A stretch of DNA of 64,000 bases. It comes from Didymella arachidicola (Eukaryota; Ascomycota; Dothideomycetes; Pleosporales; Didymellaceae). Shown one piece after another: positions 41,219 to 52,902 of this stretch (positions are counted from its first letter, which is position 1; each line of letters opens with the position of its first letter). The notes under the pieces were generated by a model that searched no databases, was not told the DNA's origin, and worked only from the letters and a program-made list of their open reading frames with translations. Made by a program: the position numbers and the translations under genes. The DNA is taken from the NCBI GenBank assembly GCA_016630955.3, contig CM049996.1, forward strand, positions 992,001 to 1,056,000, given 5' to 3'.

Positions 41219-42353
41219 GCCTTGCGGTCGCGGCTGTGGGCTTTGGGCCTAGCAGATACGGTGAATCGCTTCGTGCCCTGCCGCAGTTTGCCCGCTACAG
41301 CAGTGGCGTAGCTCTAGCCTCTGTGGCGGTCATGCGGGCTTCGTGATTGGCGGGTCCTCCACGGTCGCACTCGCGATCAGATTATATTGGCGGAGGAGGT
41401 CCGGATTGCAATCCACTTATCGCTGGTGCAAGGGCTGATCGAGTTCCAATTTGTGGTGCGCAAACTCCGTGTTGCCTTCTGTGCAACAACGGCCCTGCAA
41501 TTCTCGGTGTTCGTGAGTGCGGGATCGTTCCTTTTTTCGACTCACACTCTTAGCTTCTTGAGCGGTGGCAGTAGCGGCACTGTGCTCTTATTGGCTTTGT
41601 ATTGCTTGTACGACTGGACGGGAGAATTTGGTTGGTGTGCAATATGCAGGCAGATGGCAGTGTGCATTGCTGTGCATTGCTGGAACTCCACCTGGCGGGC
41701 TATTGGTGAAGTCAATATCGCTTGCATGCTTCAAAAACACAGCCTAAATGGCAGAAGGCAGTGGCCAATCAGTGTGGCGGCCGCGAAGGAGCCGCACTGA
41801 AGCGCTCCTTCCTTCTCGGTCACCCACACAACTACTGGGGCAACGAGTGCTTAGCATACTTCATCTTCGAATTGATGGCAATCCTGGACAATGTCTGACT
41901 CGAGACGTAGTTGTCGCACATGTACATCTCCAACAGCTGCGTGCTTGGGTATCTTTGGACGTTGTCTGCGCCAGTGCCAGCACTGGCTCCTCTACTTGGT
42001 TACTGCCAGTGAAATAGGAGGTGTCTTAGAATCTTTCGACTGCCGAGTCCACCGGAGGCTTACTTACCCAACACACCGTAGGAATCTGTGACATGGTCCG
42101 TCTAGTGGCGTACGCCGTCTTTGTATCTGTGTTGGGATCAGTAACAGCGCCTGCAATCACTTCGGGTAAGCTTCTCTCGCAAAAGAAAGCGCAATAGTCG
42201 CAACTAACAAGGTCATAGAACCTAGAGCAGCATCCAATATGCACGCAATAACATGCTCGGAGCAGGCCGAAACAACTTAGGACGTCGTTCATATCATTCG
42301 TCTATTTCTATTTATCTTCTTCCCTTCTCCCCACACTGAACTTAGAGCATCAC
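41219..42353. other. Intergenic region with no firm gene
   Basis: About 1.1 kb. A short signal-peptide-like frame begins at ATG 42,093 (MVRLVAYAVFVSVLGSVTAP) and is followed by a GTAAGC donor, but no convincing second exon can be joined. Confidence 0.4.
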
Positions 42354-45300
42354 CTAGCTCAAGTCGAATCCAGCGCCGCTGAACACACTGTACAGCAATT
42401 TCTCTTTCAAGACATTGTAGTCCCTATACATGGGCAACTTCAGCAAGTTAACACACGTACTCGTGCTAGGAAGCCTCTCCTGGTCGCTCCCACCATCTCG
42501 AATACTGAATCTAGGGTTCAGAGTGCCAAATCCCAGTAACGGCGCGCGCGGTGTGCTTGTAACAAACTTCAGCACGGCACGACGTTCGTCATCGCTGATG
42601 TCCTTCATGATCTGCCAGAAGAGCTGGATTGTGGGGTGCTCGAGACCATCGTCACCAATGACGTAGGTTCCGCCATAGATTGTATTGCGACGCAGGTCTT
42701 CGACATCAATCTGAGTGCGTGTGCCTGAAATTAGGGTCTGGAGCTCTGAGTGATTGAACATAGAAAGCCATGAGGGTTGGATCATGGTACTAAGACCACG
42801 GAGGAAGGCGGTGGTCTGTAAATAGGGTTGGTTCTGCAAACGGTGGCGGGCCATGTAGCTGATGTAGACGAGGCGGTTCTGATTCGTGACTTCTGTGACG
42901 GCGCCGCCAGGCTTGAGATCTTTGGTGATGGCTTTGGTCTTCTTTGGAGACGAGGTATGGTCGGTCACGACGGTATCAGTGACGGTGAAGTTGAGAGAGA
43001 AGTCTTCGACATCGCCAGGGTAGATCTTGAGCTTGTGGAGGCCCTGATAGAGCTCTTCATCAAGGTCGCGAAGGTCGTTGAGCGTGGGGCGGTAGCCTGT
43101 TTCATTCGGTGCTGACCCCGTGCCACCTGTCAGCGCCCACTTGCGGAGGAAGAACGGTGCAAAGTTGACATCCACGAGTATACCCTCATAGAGACACTTT
43201 CCGATGATGCGCCCAAGAAATTCGTAGCGATGAAGCAGTTCGTTGATCTGCAATCGAAATTCGGGCGAGTTCTCGCGCAAGCCGACTTGCTTCAGCCGCT
43301 CCTTATGCTCCTCGACTGCAGCGGGGTTCGGGTACAGAAGATGCTGATCGTTTTCGACGAACATGTCAACAGAGTCTGTGGGCATGAAGGCGCGGTTTGT
43401 GACGCTGGTCAAGAACTCCTTCGTGACACCGCCGCCGTCGATACCAGCCTCAGGAGCATCGAACTGATCGACAAAGGTGATCTGTATGGGCTCTTTGAGA
43501 CCTTGACCTAACGAGTAGAACTGCTCAAAGGCATCCTCAAACTCATTGTCTCTACGAATCCTTGCAGAGTGCTTATCGCCGGGCCCGCCACCAAACATTA
43601 TTCTTGCTCTCCAAGCTTCTGGGTCAGCGGTCTGCCTGCGCTTGGTCATGTCCAGGTGAACGAACTCGCGGAAGATCTTCACACGCGTTGTAAACGGAAT
43701 GAAGAAAGGCATATTCTGCAGAATCTCCAAACGAGGCGCGACAGCCTGCAAGTACCTTCTCCTCGAGGCTTTGCGCTGCTGCCGCTGTATTCTTTCCAGT
43801 CTTCGCTGCTGTTGTACACGGCTCGTACCAATGAGCTGTGGCGTGTCATCAATCTCATCTTCCTCTTCGTCCACGTCGTCAGCATCCTCATCTTGGATCT
43901 TGTGTCGTGATTCTTCCTCTTCCACCACGGCTGGGATAAAACCGGTCATGTCAAAACGGGACGTCATCAGCCAATGGTCAGCAGGCAGGAAGTTGCGGCG
44001 GGAATCTCGCTCGTAAATCATGCGTAGTAGTCCAGTGACCAATCCCTTGACATAGTCCAGACTGAGCCCAGCGACTCCACCGACGGATGGCTCTTGCACC
44101 TCTTTCGACACATGAGTCTCTACAGCTTGATGACTATAAAAGTTGAGACCAGAATGTGTGGTCGTTCGCTCCTCCGTTGGGGTAATGTCCGCTGCGTTGA
44201 AGTATAGAGTGAATCCAAGATTCTTCAGAAATGTTGTTAGGTCTTTCACTTGAGTAAGAGGAAGGCCGCTGTCGCGGACTTGGTCCGAGAAATTGTCATG
44301 CTGCCCAGCGGCAAAGAACTCTTCGTCGTCTGTGACCTTTAATACAAAGGTATATAACTCGAGAAAGACGAGTATGACTCTCCACTCATCAGCAATAGCA
44401 GCCTCACGGTTGATCTCTTGTTGAGCCGGTTGCCAGAAGCCATGCTGGGTCAGGCCTGAGGGGCTAGGATCTGAAGTCTTCGTCTTCAACAACTCGATTG
44501 CCGCGCGTGAGTCGCGAAAGACAGTCGCATATACAGATGAACGTTTCGAAGCCTCCCAAAAGTACCTGATTGCAGGGGACTTGCGCCCAGTATTGTTCTT
44601 GTCTGGAGGACCAATGTACAGCCACATGCGAATTTCGTCGCCTCGCTTAGGGAAAAAGCGAAGCAGTGCGAGAGCGTAATTCGCTAGCTGTCTCGCTTCT
44701 TCGACTTTCTCGTCTTCTGAGGCTCCCGATGCTTGTGTTGAGCCCGCCAGGAGACTTCCAATGCCCTCTTGGTTCACGAGAGACTGCACTTGCTCTTTCA
44801 GAAACTGGGTAACCCTGTCTGCGTTCAGATCGTCCTCGTCCGTAAGGTCAACGACTGAGTCTTCATCGCCAAGTATGCTGGTTGGTAGAGAATTCAGCAC
44901 CGTGGACACCACTGTTACGAAGTCTTGGTGTACTGCATAAGCCTCCGGTGAATTGAAGTTGTGAGCGTATCGGTGGAAGTAGATGAACAGTCCGAGTAAT
45001 CGGAGGCGACTGTTAGCGCTCTTCAGTTGATGATGTGACTGCAATCCTGAGCCTTTGAACGATGTGGCCAGCGCGCTGGCAAGTAGCTTGTAATTTATCT
45101 TCTCTGCAAGTGCGTCTCTGAAACGGCTGACCAAAGGTGATTTCGAGTCGGAGCTTAGTACTGGAATAGTCATGAAGATGTGACCAAACGCTTCGTATGC
45201 ATCCAGAGTGTATCCAGTCACAGCCTTCAGCGGAGCAATGAGAGTGAACAAGAATGGTTCCCAACCATGTTGCCAATTGAGGGCCTGTGCATAACCCTCC

Positions 45301-46037
45301 GCGAAGCCCTCCGCTTCACTGAATTTCAAGCCTCCAGCCGTTGTTGTGCTTGCCAGGGATGGTGCTAGTCTCGATACACTTTCGGTGAGGGTGCGGTAGT
45401 AGGGATATGCATGTCGTGAGGTCTCGGCGGGTATCTCTTCTGCAACAAAAGTCAGGTGTATTTTGATGAAAGCCATGGCTGTATGCTGCATTTCCGGTAT
45501 AGATCCTTTGATTGTCTGCTGCACCGCTGCCAACAACAACTTCTCGAACTTGAGATATGCTGGCGTCCATGATGGATCCTGGAAAGAGATTGGATCTCTC
45601 CCATCCATATCTTCTTCTCTCGGGTATAAAGTTTCTTGTAACCGGTGGCTCAAATGTTGTATTCTTTCAAGATCTTGCCCGTTTCGTACAGACGCGAACC
45701 GCAGCAGCCGTTGTAGTTGCAACAGGGCTGGCTGTTCGCCGTCATATGGAGGCCGTAAACCGGTCTCGTAGAAGGCCTTCTCCACAGCGTCCCACTCTTG
45801 CCTCAAATGTTCTGCTACTCTCCGTCTCCCAGCATGGCCTCTCCATACTCTCTGTATCTTCTTCGTTGCGTTGAGTGTATCTCGCTCTCGTTGTCGTTGC
45901 GCTCGTTCTTGTTGCGCCCGGTCGACTGCAGCCTGCGATCCAGCACCAGTGCTGGGTGTGCCGAAAGGGTTTGTTTTCCGCCCCGAAAGGTTGACCTGCC
46001 GCGGCCGACGTGTGTTGCCCGTGAAGCTTGTGAACAT
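42354..46037 (-). CDS. HUL5: HECT-type E3 ubiquitin ligase, HUL5/UBE3C-like, 1227 aa
   Basis: A single exon from ATG 46,037. The N-terminus (MFTSFTGNTRRPRQVNLSGR) leads to an IQ motif (NATKKIQRVWRGHAGRRRVA, about residues 45-65), the UBE3B/UBE3C/Hul5 layout. A long helical middle part follows, with an acidic EEEDEIDDTPQLIG linker. The C-terminal HECT domain (about residues 850-1227) includes FGGGPGDKHSARIRRDNEFE, EAGIDGGGVTKEFLTSVTNR, YEFLGRIIGKCLYEGILVDV and the catalytic Cys in LPSTSTCVNLLKLP. Hul5 works at the proteasome, extending ubiquitin chains on stalled or misfolded substrates. Length and domain order fit well. Confidence 0.93.
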   Translation of the reverse strand: MFTSFTGNTRRPRQVNLSGRKTNPFGTPSTGAGSQAAVDRAQQERAQRQRERDTLNATKKIQRVWRGHAGRRRVAEHLRQEWDAVEKAFYETGLRPPYDGEQPALLQLQRLLRFASVRNGQDLERIQHLSHRLQETLYPREEDMDGRDPISFQDPSWTPAYLKFEKLLLAAVQQTIKGSIPEMQHTAMAFIKIHLTFVAEEIPAETSRHAYPYYRTLTESVSRLAPSLASTTTAGGLKFSEAEGFAEGYAQALNWQHGWEPFLFTLIAPLKAVTGYTLDAYEAFGHIFMTIPVLSSDSKSPLVSRFRDALAEKINYKLLASALATSFKGSGLQSHHQLKSANSRLRLLGLFIYFHRYAHNFNSPEAYAVHQDFVTVVSTVLNSLPTSILGDEDSVVDLTDEDDLNADRVTQFLKEQVQSLVNQEGIGSLLAGSTQASGASEDEKVEEARQLANYALALLRFFPKRGDEIRMWLYIGPPDKNNTGRKSPAIRYFWEASKRSSVYATVFRDSRAAIELLKTKTSDPSPSGLTQHGFWQPAQQEINREAAIADEWRVILVFLELYTFVLKVTDDEEFFAAGQHDNFSDQVRDSGLPLTQVKDLTTFLKNLGFTLYFNAADITPTEERTTTHSGLNFYSHQAVETHVSKEVQEPSVGGVAGLSLDYVKGLVTGLLRMIYERDSRRNFLPADHWLMTSRFDMTGFIPAVVEEEESRHKIQDEDADDVDEEEDEIDDTPQLIGTSRVQQQRRLERIQRQQRKASRRRYLQAVAPRLEILQNMPFFIPFTTRVKIFREFVHLDMTKRRQTADPEAWRARIMFGGGPGDKHSARIRRDNEFEDAFEQFYSLGQGLKEPIQITFVDQFDAPEAGIDGGGVTKEFLTSVTNRAFMPTDSVDMFVENDQHLLYPNPAAVEEHKERLKQVGLRENSPEFRLQINELLHRYEFLGRIIGKCLYEGILVDVNFAPFFLRKWALTGGTGSAPNETGYRPTLNDLRDLDEELYQGLHKLKIYPGDVEDFSLNFTVTDTVVTDHTSSPKKTKAITKDLKPGGAVTEVTNQNRLVYISYMARHRLQNQPYLQTTAFLRGLSTMIQPSWLSMFNHSELQTLISGTRTQIDVEDLRRNTIYGGTYVIGDDGLEHPTIQLFWQIMKDISDDERRAVLKFVTSTPRAPLLGFGTLNPRFSIRDGGSDQERLPSTSTCVNLLKLPMYRDYNVLKEKLLYSVFSGAGFDLS

Positions 46038-47154
46038 AGTGGCGGAGCAATTTGGTGCGGGCAATGGGCGGTGATGATGCCGTAATATGGAGTCTCAGCC
46101 AGCAAAGATATGGCTCTTGAAGAGATGAGCCCTCCAGTCTATGGGACTGTATGGGCTGCGTAAGGTGAGGTTGTGGGTAATGTCTGGACGTGGAGTCGAT
46201 ATCCAGCCGAGCGCTATCGATACGTCAGAATGCCGAGCTGCGGCATGAGGGTCGAACCAGGGCCGCGAGATTCAGAGAAAACAAGAGGGGCAGGAGGAGG
46301 AGGAGGGGCGACTGTGACAGACAAAGTTGCCTTCGAGTGGCTTCTACCAAGCTCCAGCTGGCGTTGCGAAGATAGTCAGCATCGCCGCATAAAGACCGGC
46401 CGGGGACTAAGGCAAGTCCGTGCGCCAGCGACGTTGACGCCATAGCTCCACCTTCACTGTCTTCACCCTCAACCCTTAGTCATCCCTTATTATGTGACCC
46501 TTCGATGGCTGTTCCTGAATCAGTACCAGTACCCTAGATGAACATGATCGGTCTGATGGACTAGTCATGCGCCTTGATGGCGTCCGCTTCTGTAGACACC
46601 ATCACTCCTCCAACATCTTGATTTTGAACGTTCTTGCTAAAGACCAAGCGTAAGGAATAACTGAAACTGAGTAGTTCAATTTTCTCAAGGGCGGGAACTT
46701 CATCGCTGCGTTCCTGAGCGAGTGCACAAATCGTAAACACCTCCGCGGTCCAAGCAGGCACCCCCAGATTTTGTCTGGTACGAAGGGTCCTTTCCCCGCA
46801 CCGAGTGCGTGTTCCTCTCATCATTTTCATCAGCTGATTGCTATTTTGCTGGATCCTTACACACATTTGCAGATTCCATTGGTCTACTGTCTTCGTAATG
46901 GCGCTACTCTCGTTTTGTACTTCAAATGTACTCTTTTCCCACGGCACTGTAGCAACGAGGCCGTAAGCCCCCAATCACTTTCTATGCAAGGTCTGGTAAT
47001 GAGATGGCTCAAATCTGTCCTTGTCCGCAATGCTGTTTAATCTTCATCTTCATCTGTATTTACTTTCAGTTCCTACAGCGCAGGACAAAATCTGTCTATA
47101 GGACAGACACACTTTTCAATCCTTTCTCCGGTGTCTCAGGAGGGCAGGAGTATC
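46038..47154. other. Intergenic region upstream of two divergent genes
   Basis: About 1.1 kb between the HUL5-like ATG (minus) and the membrane protein ATG (plus). Several open frames of 60-137 codons exist but none has domain or splice support. A purine-rich (AGG)n stretch lies at about 46,283-46,306. Confidence 0.4.
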
Positions 47155-48222
47155 ATGCCTCACGGTTCTGGGGACGCAAGAACTGCGCCGAGGGAGAGCC
47201 TGCCATCTTACACGCAAGACGTCTCCCCTCCCCTCTATGCGGTGGACTCTGATGAAGAAGATCTCGACCTTGTCCCGGCCATTTACAACTCATATCTCTC
47301 TCACGCTGAGCAACGCAGCCAAGTTTCTTCAAGACACGATCGCGATGTTGAGCTTGGCGTCATGGGTCATGAGCTGACGGTGGACCGTGGTCATTTCCTC
47401 AGAAGGATGTCGGCTTCCTCACTTTCAGCGCGTGACCAGTACGAATTCACTGACACTGGGCGCGCGGATTCTTACGGTGCAGATCCTTCGAGGACTTCCA
47501 GACGTTCAGTATCTGGCACGTCTCGTCCAGATCATGATGAGGAGGCCCCCAATCCCTCACGAGGTGCGCGAGGCTGGAATCACTCTTGGGCATGTCCTGT
47601 TAGCCAGTCTCCTCCGGACTACAACCTGTCACAAATTCGGTCAGCGAGGGTGGCACCATCACCAGCATCAACAGCATCACCCTCCCCGGATCCTTCGAGT
47701 TCCTCCTCGCCGATCCAACGCACATCAGACGTATCGCCACTGTCGACACCCGAAATCCCATCACCAGCGTGCGGAATTTCACTATCACCATGGTCCAGCA
47801 TTCGGGAGATGCGATCTACCCCTCCAGGTGTCTCGTCAGCCTATATTCCTCACACGCACATCCCAGTGACCGAGCCACCAAGTACCTCTTCCAGACTAGC
47901 TTCTCCAGGCACGAATCCCTTTCTGGACCCATCATCGAGGACTCCATCACCACGAATCGCTCCCGCAGTGACACGTGAGTCCACTCGCCTGTTACAACGC
48001 GCCGCCCGTCTCGCCGCGCTGCCACCTGTCTCAACATCCGGCCCATTACAACCGCGACGCACCACTGCGACAAGGACCGCTCGTCGAAATCGCGGAACTA
48101 AGAAGCCAGGCTGGAAGGCCACAGCCGTACTGTGGTTTATTTTTATTGGCATAATGGCCGCGGTAGGTTACGGCATCGGCACAGGAAAATTTAAGAGCGA
48201 GCATGTGGGTGCCGGCTATTAG
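47155..48222 (+). CDS. Ser/Pro-rich protein with one C-terminal membrane segment, 355 aa
   Basis: The ATG at 47,155 (MPHGSGDARTAPRESLPSYT) is chosen; an in-frame GTG lies 24 bases upstream. Residues 1-300 are a disordered Ser/Pro/Arg/Asp-rich region with repeated (S/T)P sites, suggesting phosphorylation. Near the C-terminus a basic patch (RRNRGTKKPGWK) precedes a single hydrophobic segment (ATAVLWFIFIGIMAAVGYGI) and a short tail. The layout suggests a tail-anchored or type II membrane protein facing the cytosol. I do not recognise the family. Confidence 0.7.
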   Translation: MPHGSGDARTAPRESLPSYTQDVSPPLYAVDSDEEDLDLVPAIYNSYLSHAEQRSQVSSRHDRDVELGVMGHELTVDRGHFLRRMSASSLSARDQYEFTDTGRADSYGADPSRTSRRSVSGTSRPDHDEEAPNPSRGARGWNHSWACPVSQSPPDYNLSQIRSARVAPSPASTASPSPDPSSSSSPIQRTSDVSPLSTPEIPSPACGISLSPWSSIREMRSTPPGVSSAYIPHTHIPVTEPPSTSSRLASPGTNPFLDPSSRTPSPRIAPAVTRESTRLLQRAARLAALPPVSTSGPLQPRRTTATRTARRNRGTKKPGWKATAVLWFIFIGIMAAVGYGIGTGKFKSEHVGAGY

Positions 48223-48535
48223 GAATACATCCAAGATTTTGATTGATCGTGCGGGTCTTCGACCTGGGCGCAGTTCTACCACTGGTACAGTACCAGATTG
48301 CGCAGCAACCAGACCAGCGAATCACACTTTGGCTCCAGTTAGTCTGTGCAGTGCCAGTGTGGTTCACAGATAGTTCAGCCAGCAAAAACAGCGAAAGTTT
48401 CAAACAGTAAAGATCGTGAATTGAAAGCCTCTTGTGCCGATGCCATCTATCATGCATTCGCCCCATCCGTATCCCGAACTATTCAACGCCTTTTCCGTAC
48501 ACATAGCATTTCCTTCCAGCTAGGCAGCGCACACC
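48223..48535. other. Convergent intergenic region
   Basis: 313 bp between two converging genes, containing both 3' ends. No gene is seen. Confidence 0.4.
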
Positions 48536-51500
48536 TCAGCGCCTCCCGTAAACACTATCCTCCGCCCTCTCCTTCCTGAAACCCAAACTGCCCGCCTTCC
48601 TCGGCGGCCTTCTATCCGTACTATCGCCCTGGCTCCCGAACTCCCGGTCCTGAGCTTCCAGCACTCTGCGCTTAGCAAAGATGTCCTGCTGCTCGACCGC
48701 ATCGACATTGGTATGATCGTACTCAGCTTCTCGTTTGAAGAGGTTGAGGATATCCTTCATGCTGAGCTTGCCGATGGCCTTGCCACCCTCGATGGCGGCC
48801 TGCGCGAGTTTGCGCTTTGCTTCTTGGAGCTCGAGGATGCGTTCTTCGACTGAGTTATGAATGGACAGGCGGTAGACAGTGACGTCGACTGTTTGGTTGA
48901 GGCGGTGGACACGATCGATTGCTTGTTCTTCGACGAACTGTGGCAACGTGTCAGCATGAGGTCGCAAAATTTTAGATGGAATACTGAAGATGACTTACCG
49001 GGTTCCAAAATGGCTCCATGATGACCACCCTACTCGCTGCCGTCAAGTTCAGCCCAAGACTGCCACACTTCAAGCTACACAGTAGCACGCGCGTCTTCTT
49101 GTCCTCGCGTAGTTTTTGCAAGCTTGCTTCACGTAGATCATTGCGCATACTACCATCATAGCGCGTGAAATTGAATTCGGCACGATTAAGGAACGGCTCG
49201 ACAAGGTCGAGCATAGACGTAAACTGCGAAAACACGATGACCTTATGCTCGGGTGTCTCCTTCTCGAGGATGCTGAGGAGTTGGCGGATCTTCGTGGAAG
49301 GAACGAGGTCTGATGTGTTGTAGTCATCTGATGCGTCTGTGGCCACATCTTCCTCGTCTTCGTCTGACGAGCCCGAATCGGAATCTGAGTCCACCTCCGT
49401 CGCCGAGTCGTCCTCGGAATCGGACTTGGAACTGACGGTGCGAGGCTTGTCTTTTGTGAAGAGCTTCTTGCGAACCATGGGTGCTTCGTCCTCACTGTCA
49501 GTGTCGTGCACAATGAAGGAATCGAGGTTGCTCTTGCTATCGTCGACACTTTCCGTGGCTTGCGAATCGATGGATGCCAGTGTGTCGCCGCCGCCCTCAG
49601 CGTTCTCGTCATCTGTGCCACCAGCGACACCCAGATCTTCAGAGTGTTGATGGTCCTCTGGGACAAGCCACTCACCCTCTTCTTCCTCGTCATCGCTGTC
49701 TACAACAACACGGCGCTGGCGGCTAGCCTTGGTAGGTCGAACAACATCCTCTTCGTCTTCATCATCATCATCAATGACGACGGGCTTCGCTGGCTTCTTG
49801 ACCTTGTCCGACTTATGCTTGTCCTTGCGGTGCTTCTTCTTGTGCTTCTTCGACTTTTTCGACGAAGTATTGAGATCTTCTTCGCAATCGTGGCAGCGAA
49901 TTGCGCCGGTCGCAGCGTTGTCGCGGTTCAGCGTTCGCTGGCAGAGATCGCAGCGTTTGGTTGCAACACTCAGTCCGCCGAGCAGATCCGCAAGATCATC
50001 TGCATCGTCACCCTTTGAAGCCTTGCGAGGGGTCTGGAAAGTCGACTGGACACTCGACTTCGATCCGGTTGTCAGCGCGTCTTTGTCGTCTTTGACGTTG
50101 CTTTTGGTGAGGTTGGGGTGATTGCATGCCTGCCGCAGACGCAGCAGCAACACCAAGGCCCCAATGTAATCCTGCTTCTCCCCACCCATCATTTCCGCAA
50201 GGCGATCTTGCGCACGATTAGACAGACGATCGTAGAAAGCGCGCTCTTTAGTCGTGAATTCTCCTATGACAGTCTCGACATTTCGCGCAACGATCTGGAA
50301 GGCTGGCTTGTCTTCGCCATTCTTGTTTTTGCCACCAAAGGTGAGCGCGCCATCCTTCTTGAGCACATCTTTGGTACGACGCTTCATGAAGGCCTTGAGG
50401 AAGATCTGCAGCCGGCGCATGGCGAGATTGCCTCGACCGTTCTTCATAGGGCCAGTAATGGAATCTTTCCAGTTCGACATCTCGCAGTAGGGCTGGATGC
50501 GGAGGAACTTGATCAGACTCTGCAGCTCATCAAGGTTGTTCTGCATCGGTGTGCCAGTCAGACACCAGCGATAATGCGAGCGGACATCGTAGCAAGCCTT
50601 CGTCATCTTCGCATTGCGGTTCTTGATTGTGTGTGCCTCATCAAGCATCGTGCGGTACCAGTGAACTGCAAAGCAGCCCTTCTTAAGACCATCTAGTCCG
50701 TCCCCACACTGAGCATGCTCAGAAGCGAGGACCTGATAGGTGGTGATGACGACATCGTACTGCTTGAGCTTGTCGGCGGACTTTGTGCGGTTGGGCCCGT
50801 GATGAACCAGGACCTTAAGCGCATGCGTCTTTGCAACCTTTGTGCTAATCTCGGACTCCCACTGCTTGATGAGCGCCAGAGGAGCTACTACGAGAGTGCC
50901 CTTGCCAACAACGTCCAAGATCTTGTTCTTTTTGTTCTCCGGCTCGGCGCCCTTTTCTGGTCGAGGGTTCGACAAGATGAGGGCCATGGACTGCACAGTC
51001 TTGCCTAGACCCATATCGTCTGCAAGGATACCACCCTTAGGCAGCTTTCCTCGCTTGTTGTGTGCCCCGGTCTCCTTCTCAATCATCCACGACACTCCGT
51101 CGACCTGATGGGGCAGTAAATTGACCTTCAGACCATCAACAAAGCCGTCATCCTCGCCATCGTCTGCCTCTTCTTCCTCTGGCTCATGCTTGGCCTCCTC
51201 GTCTTGGACCTCCAGTGCCTTAAGCCGGTCGGCCAGCGAGTTCGCGGCATCCTTTGCTTGCTGCTTCTTCTTCTTTCGCCCTCGTGTGCGTGGGATCTTC
51301 TCGTCGTCGTCGTCCAGGGCACCCTCAAGCAGTGCTTTAATGTTTTCGCTGGCCTGGCCCTGATCAACGTAGGCGTCCAGGTCAGGAGCTCCAAACCGAC
51401 CTCGGTCAGCGAACACAGCTGCGTCAGGGTCAAACTCGTCCTCGTCATTCAGGATGACCGTCTTCCGCACATCTTGGAGAGGGTTATGTGTGCCTTTGTT

Positions 51501-52157
51501 TACGGGCGCAAAGCCGTTGTCATGCCCTATGGACGAGTATAGGGATCGCGGTGGGGGCTGTACGGTGCGCGCGGGCGGATTGAATGGGCGAGGAACAGGG
51601 ACACTAGTCGACTGTGACTGGCGAGGCTGAAAGCTGCTGGCTGGGATCTCGAACAGATCGTCGTCGATTGGGCGACCGAAAGCGTCGAGCTTTGGCGGCT
51701 TGGGCTGTGTCGATACTGGCTGTGGGACCTTGAAGGAAGGCGCAGTCGGTGGGTTTGGTATGCGGGCGGTAGTTTGGTGGTGCTCTGGCCTTGCCTGGCC
51801 AGGCCTGGGAACATTAAACAGATGTGCATGCTTGGGCTTGTCTTGCCTCAGCGGATTACGCAGAGGGCTTGCCTGCCCAAATTGTGGTGCTGCGATGCGC
51901 TCTGTCACGTTGGAAGCGGGCGCAGGTTTCTGCTGTTCTGGGCGCGGTGGCAGCGCTGATGGCTCGCGTTCGCGCACCATCTTGCTTTGACTGGGCGGAG
52001 GAGCGTAGGGACTAGAAGCTTCTTCAAAGAGCGAGCTGTCGTCGCCGAAGAAAGACGAATCAGGCGTTTCAAGCGGGGCGTATGCCGGCTTCTGCGGTAA
52101 CGAAAGGGTGTTGAGAGGCGCAAACGGCGCACGATACTTTTGGGAGCTGCTGTTCAT
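48536..52157 (-). CDS. SNF2-family ATPase (Rad5/Rad16/ULS1 branch), 1186 aa
   Basis: Exons are 52,157-48,999 and 48,937-48,536 (61-bp intron). The long N-terminus is Pro/Gln-rich and disordered. SNF2 motifs follow in order: GGILADDMGLGKTVQ (Walker A), LLPHQ, LDEAHTIKN (DEAH box), WCLTGTPMQNNLDEL, a C-x2-C..C-x2-C zinc pair (CDLCQRTLNRDNAATGAIRC, then HDCEED), and the helicase C domain (KVIVFSQFTSMLDL, GLNLTAASRVVIMEPFWNP, and AIDRVHRLNQ from exon 2). Between the two halves lies a very acidic Ser/Asp insert of about 250 residues after a Lys/His run. The zinc pair is shorter than a full RING. It is a DNA-dependent ATPase of chromatin or repair type; the exact orthologue is not settled. Confidence 0.9.
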
Positions 52158-52431
52158 GGACAGTGTTAGTAGGCGGCAGCAGGAGCCTCAAGGCGGTGGC
52201 GGCGTTGTGTCGTGGTCGAGATGGAAGGCGCTTTCGTCATGTTTGTGTTCCGATTTAGGCAGCCTCAGGGTCCGTTGCTGGGGCGCCAAAACGAGCCCCG
52301 CCGCACGCTGCACGTGGGGCCACGCGTGAGCACGCGGTCACGCTCGCACTTCCCATCAATTAAACACTGAACATGATTGAATTACTGCTGGACCAACTCC
52401 ACATGGTTTTACAAAGAGCGCTCTGTACTGA

Positions 52432-52902
52432 CTACAATCCTCGCAGTCCCCACGCACCCAGACCCATGAAGACAACTGCTCCTGCACCAAACAGTCCTCC
52501 TGTCGACTTGAGCGCATGGCCTTTGGCAACAGCATAAGCCAAGCTGCCGATATCAATTGCATCCGCCGCCATTCCTGTCCAGATCGCTCTTCTAATCTCC
52601 CTCCTGCCTCCATCTGGAGCGTCCTTGTCCTGAGCTGTAAGAAGTAACACTCCCAACACTCCATCGCGAGCTCCAACCATGCGCACCAGCAGCATCGAGC
52701 CCACTGGCACGTTGTATTTGAATAGCGCGCATGTGAATTGTGGTGCTACGAGACAGGCAGCACCTGTGGCGATGCGCATGTAGGATAATGCTTTGATGGC
52801 GTAGGATGTGCTTGCTGAGATAGGTTTATCTGAAGCTTCGGTCGTGGGCCGAGATCCTTTACTAAGGAGAGAGCTGTTCTCGGTGACTGATGCGTAAGAC
52901 AT
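52432..52902 (-). CDS. Small multi-pass membrane protein, 156 aa
   Basis: ATG 52,902 (MSYASVTENSSLLSKGSRPT) is chosen over longer non-ATG extensions. After a polar N-terminus there are about four hydrophobic segments (YMRIATGAACLVAPQFTCAL, SMLLVRMVGARDGVLGVLLL, GMAADAIDIGSLAYAVAKGH, GLFGAGAVVFMGLGAWGL). Small proteins of this layout are common in ascomycetes (DUF4267-like) and have no known function. The charged Arg and Asp residues inside the second and third segments are typical of that family. Confidence 0.72.
   Translation of the reverse strand: MSYASVTENSSLLSKGSRPTTEASDKPISASTSYAIKALSYMRIATGAACLVAPQFTCALFKYNVPVGSMLLVRMVGARDGVLGVLLLTAQDKDAPDGGRREIRRAIWTGMAADAIDIGSLAYAVAKGHALKSTGGLFGAGAVVFMGLGAWGLRGL

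Noticed and set aside
41387..41800. 137-codon plus-strand frame with hydrophobic middle
   Set aside because: Starts without a good ATG context, has no family resemblance, and lies in a gene-poor stretch with many similar chance frames.
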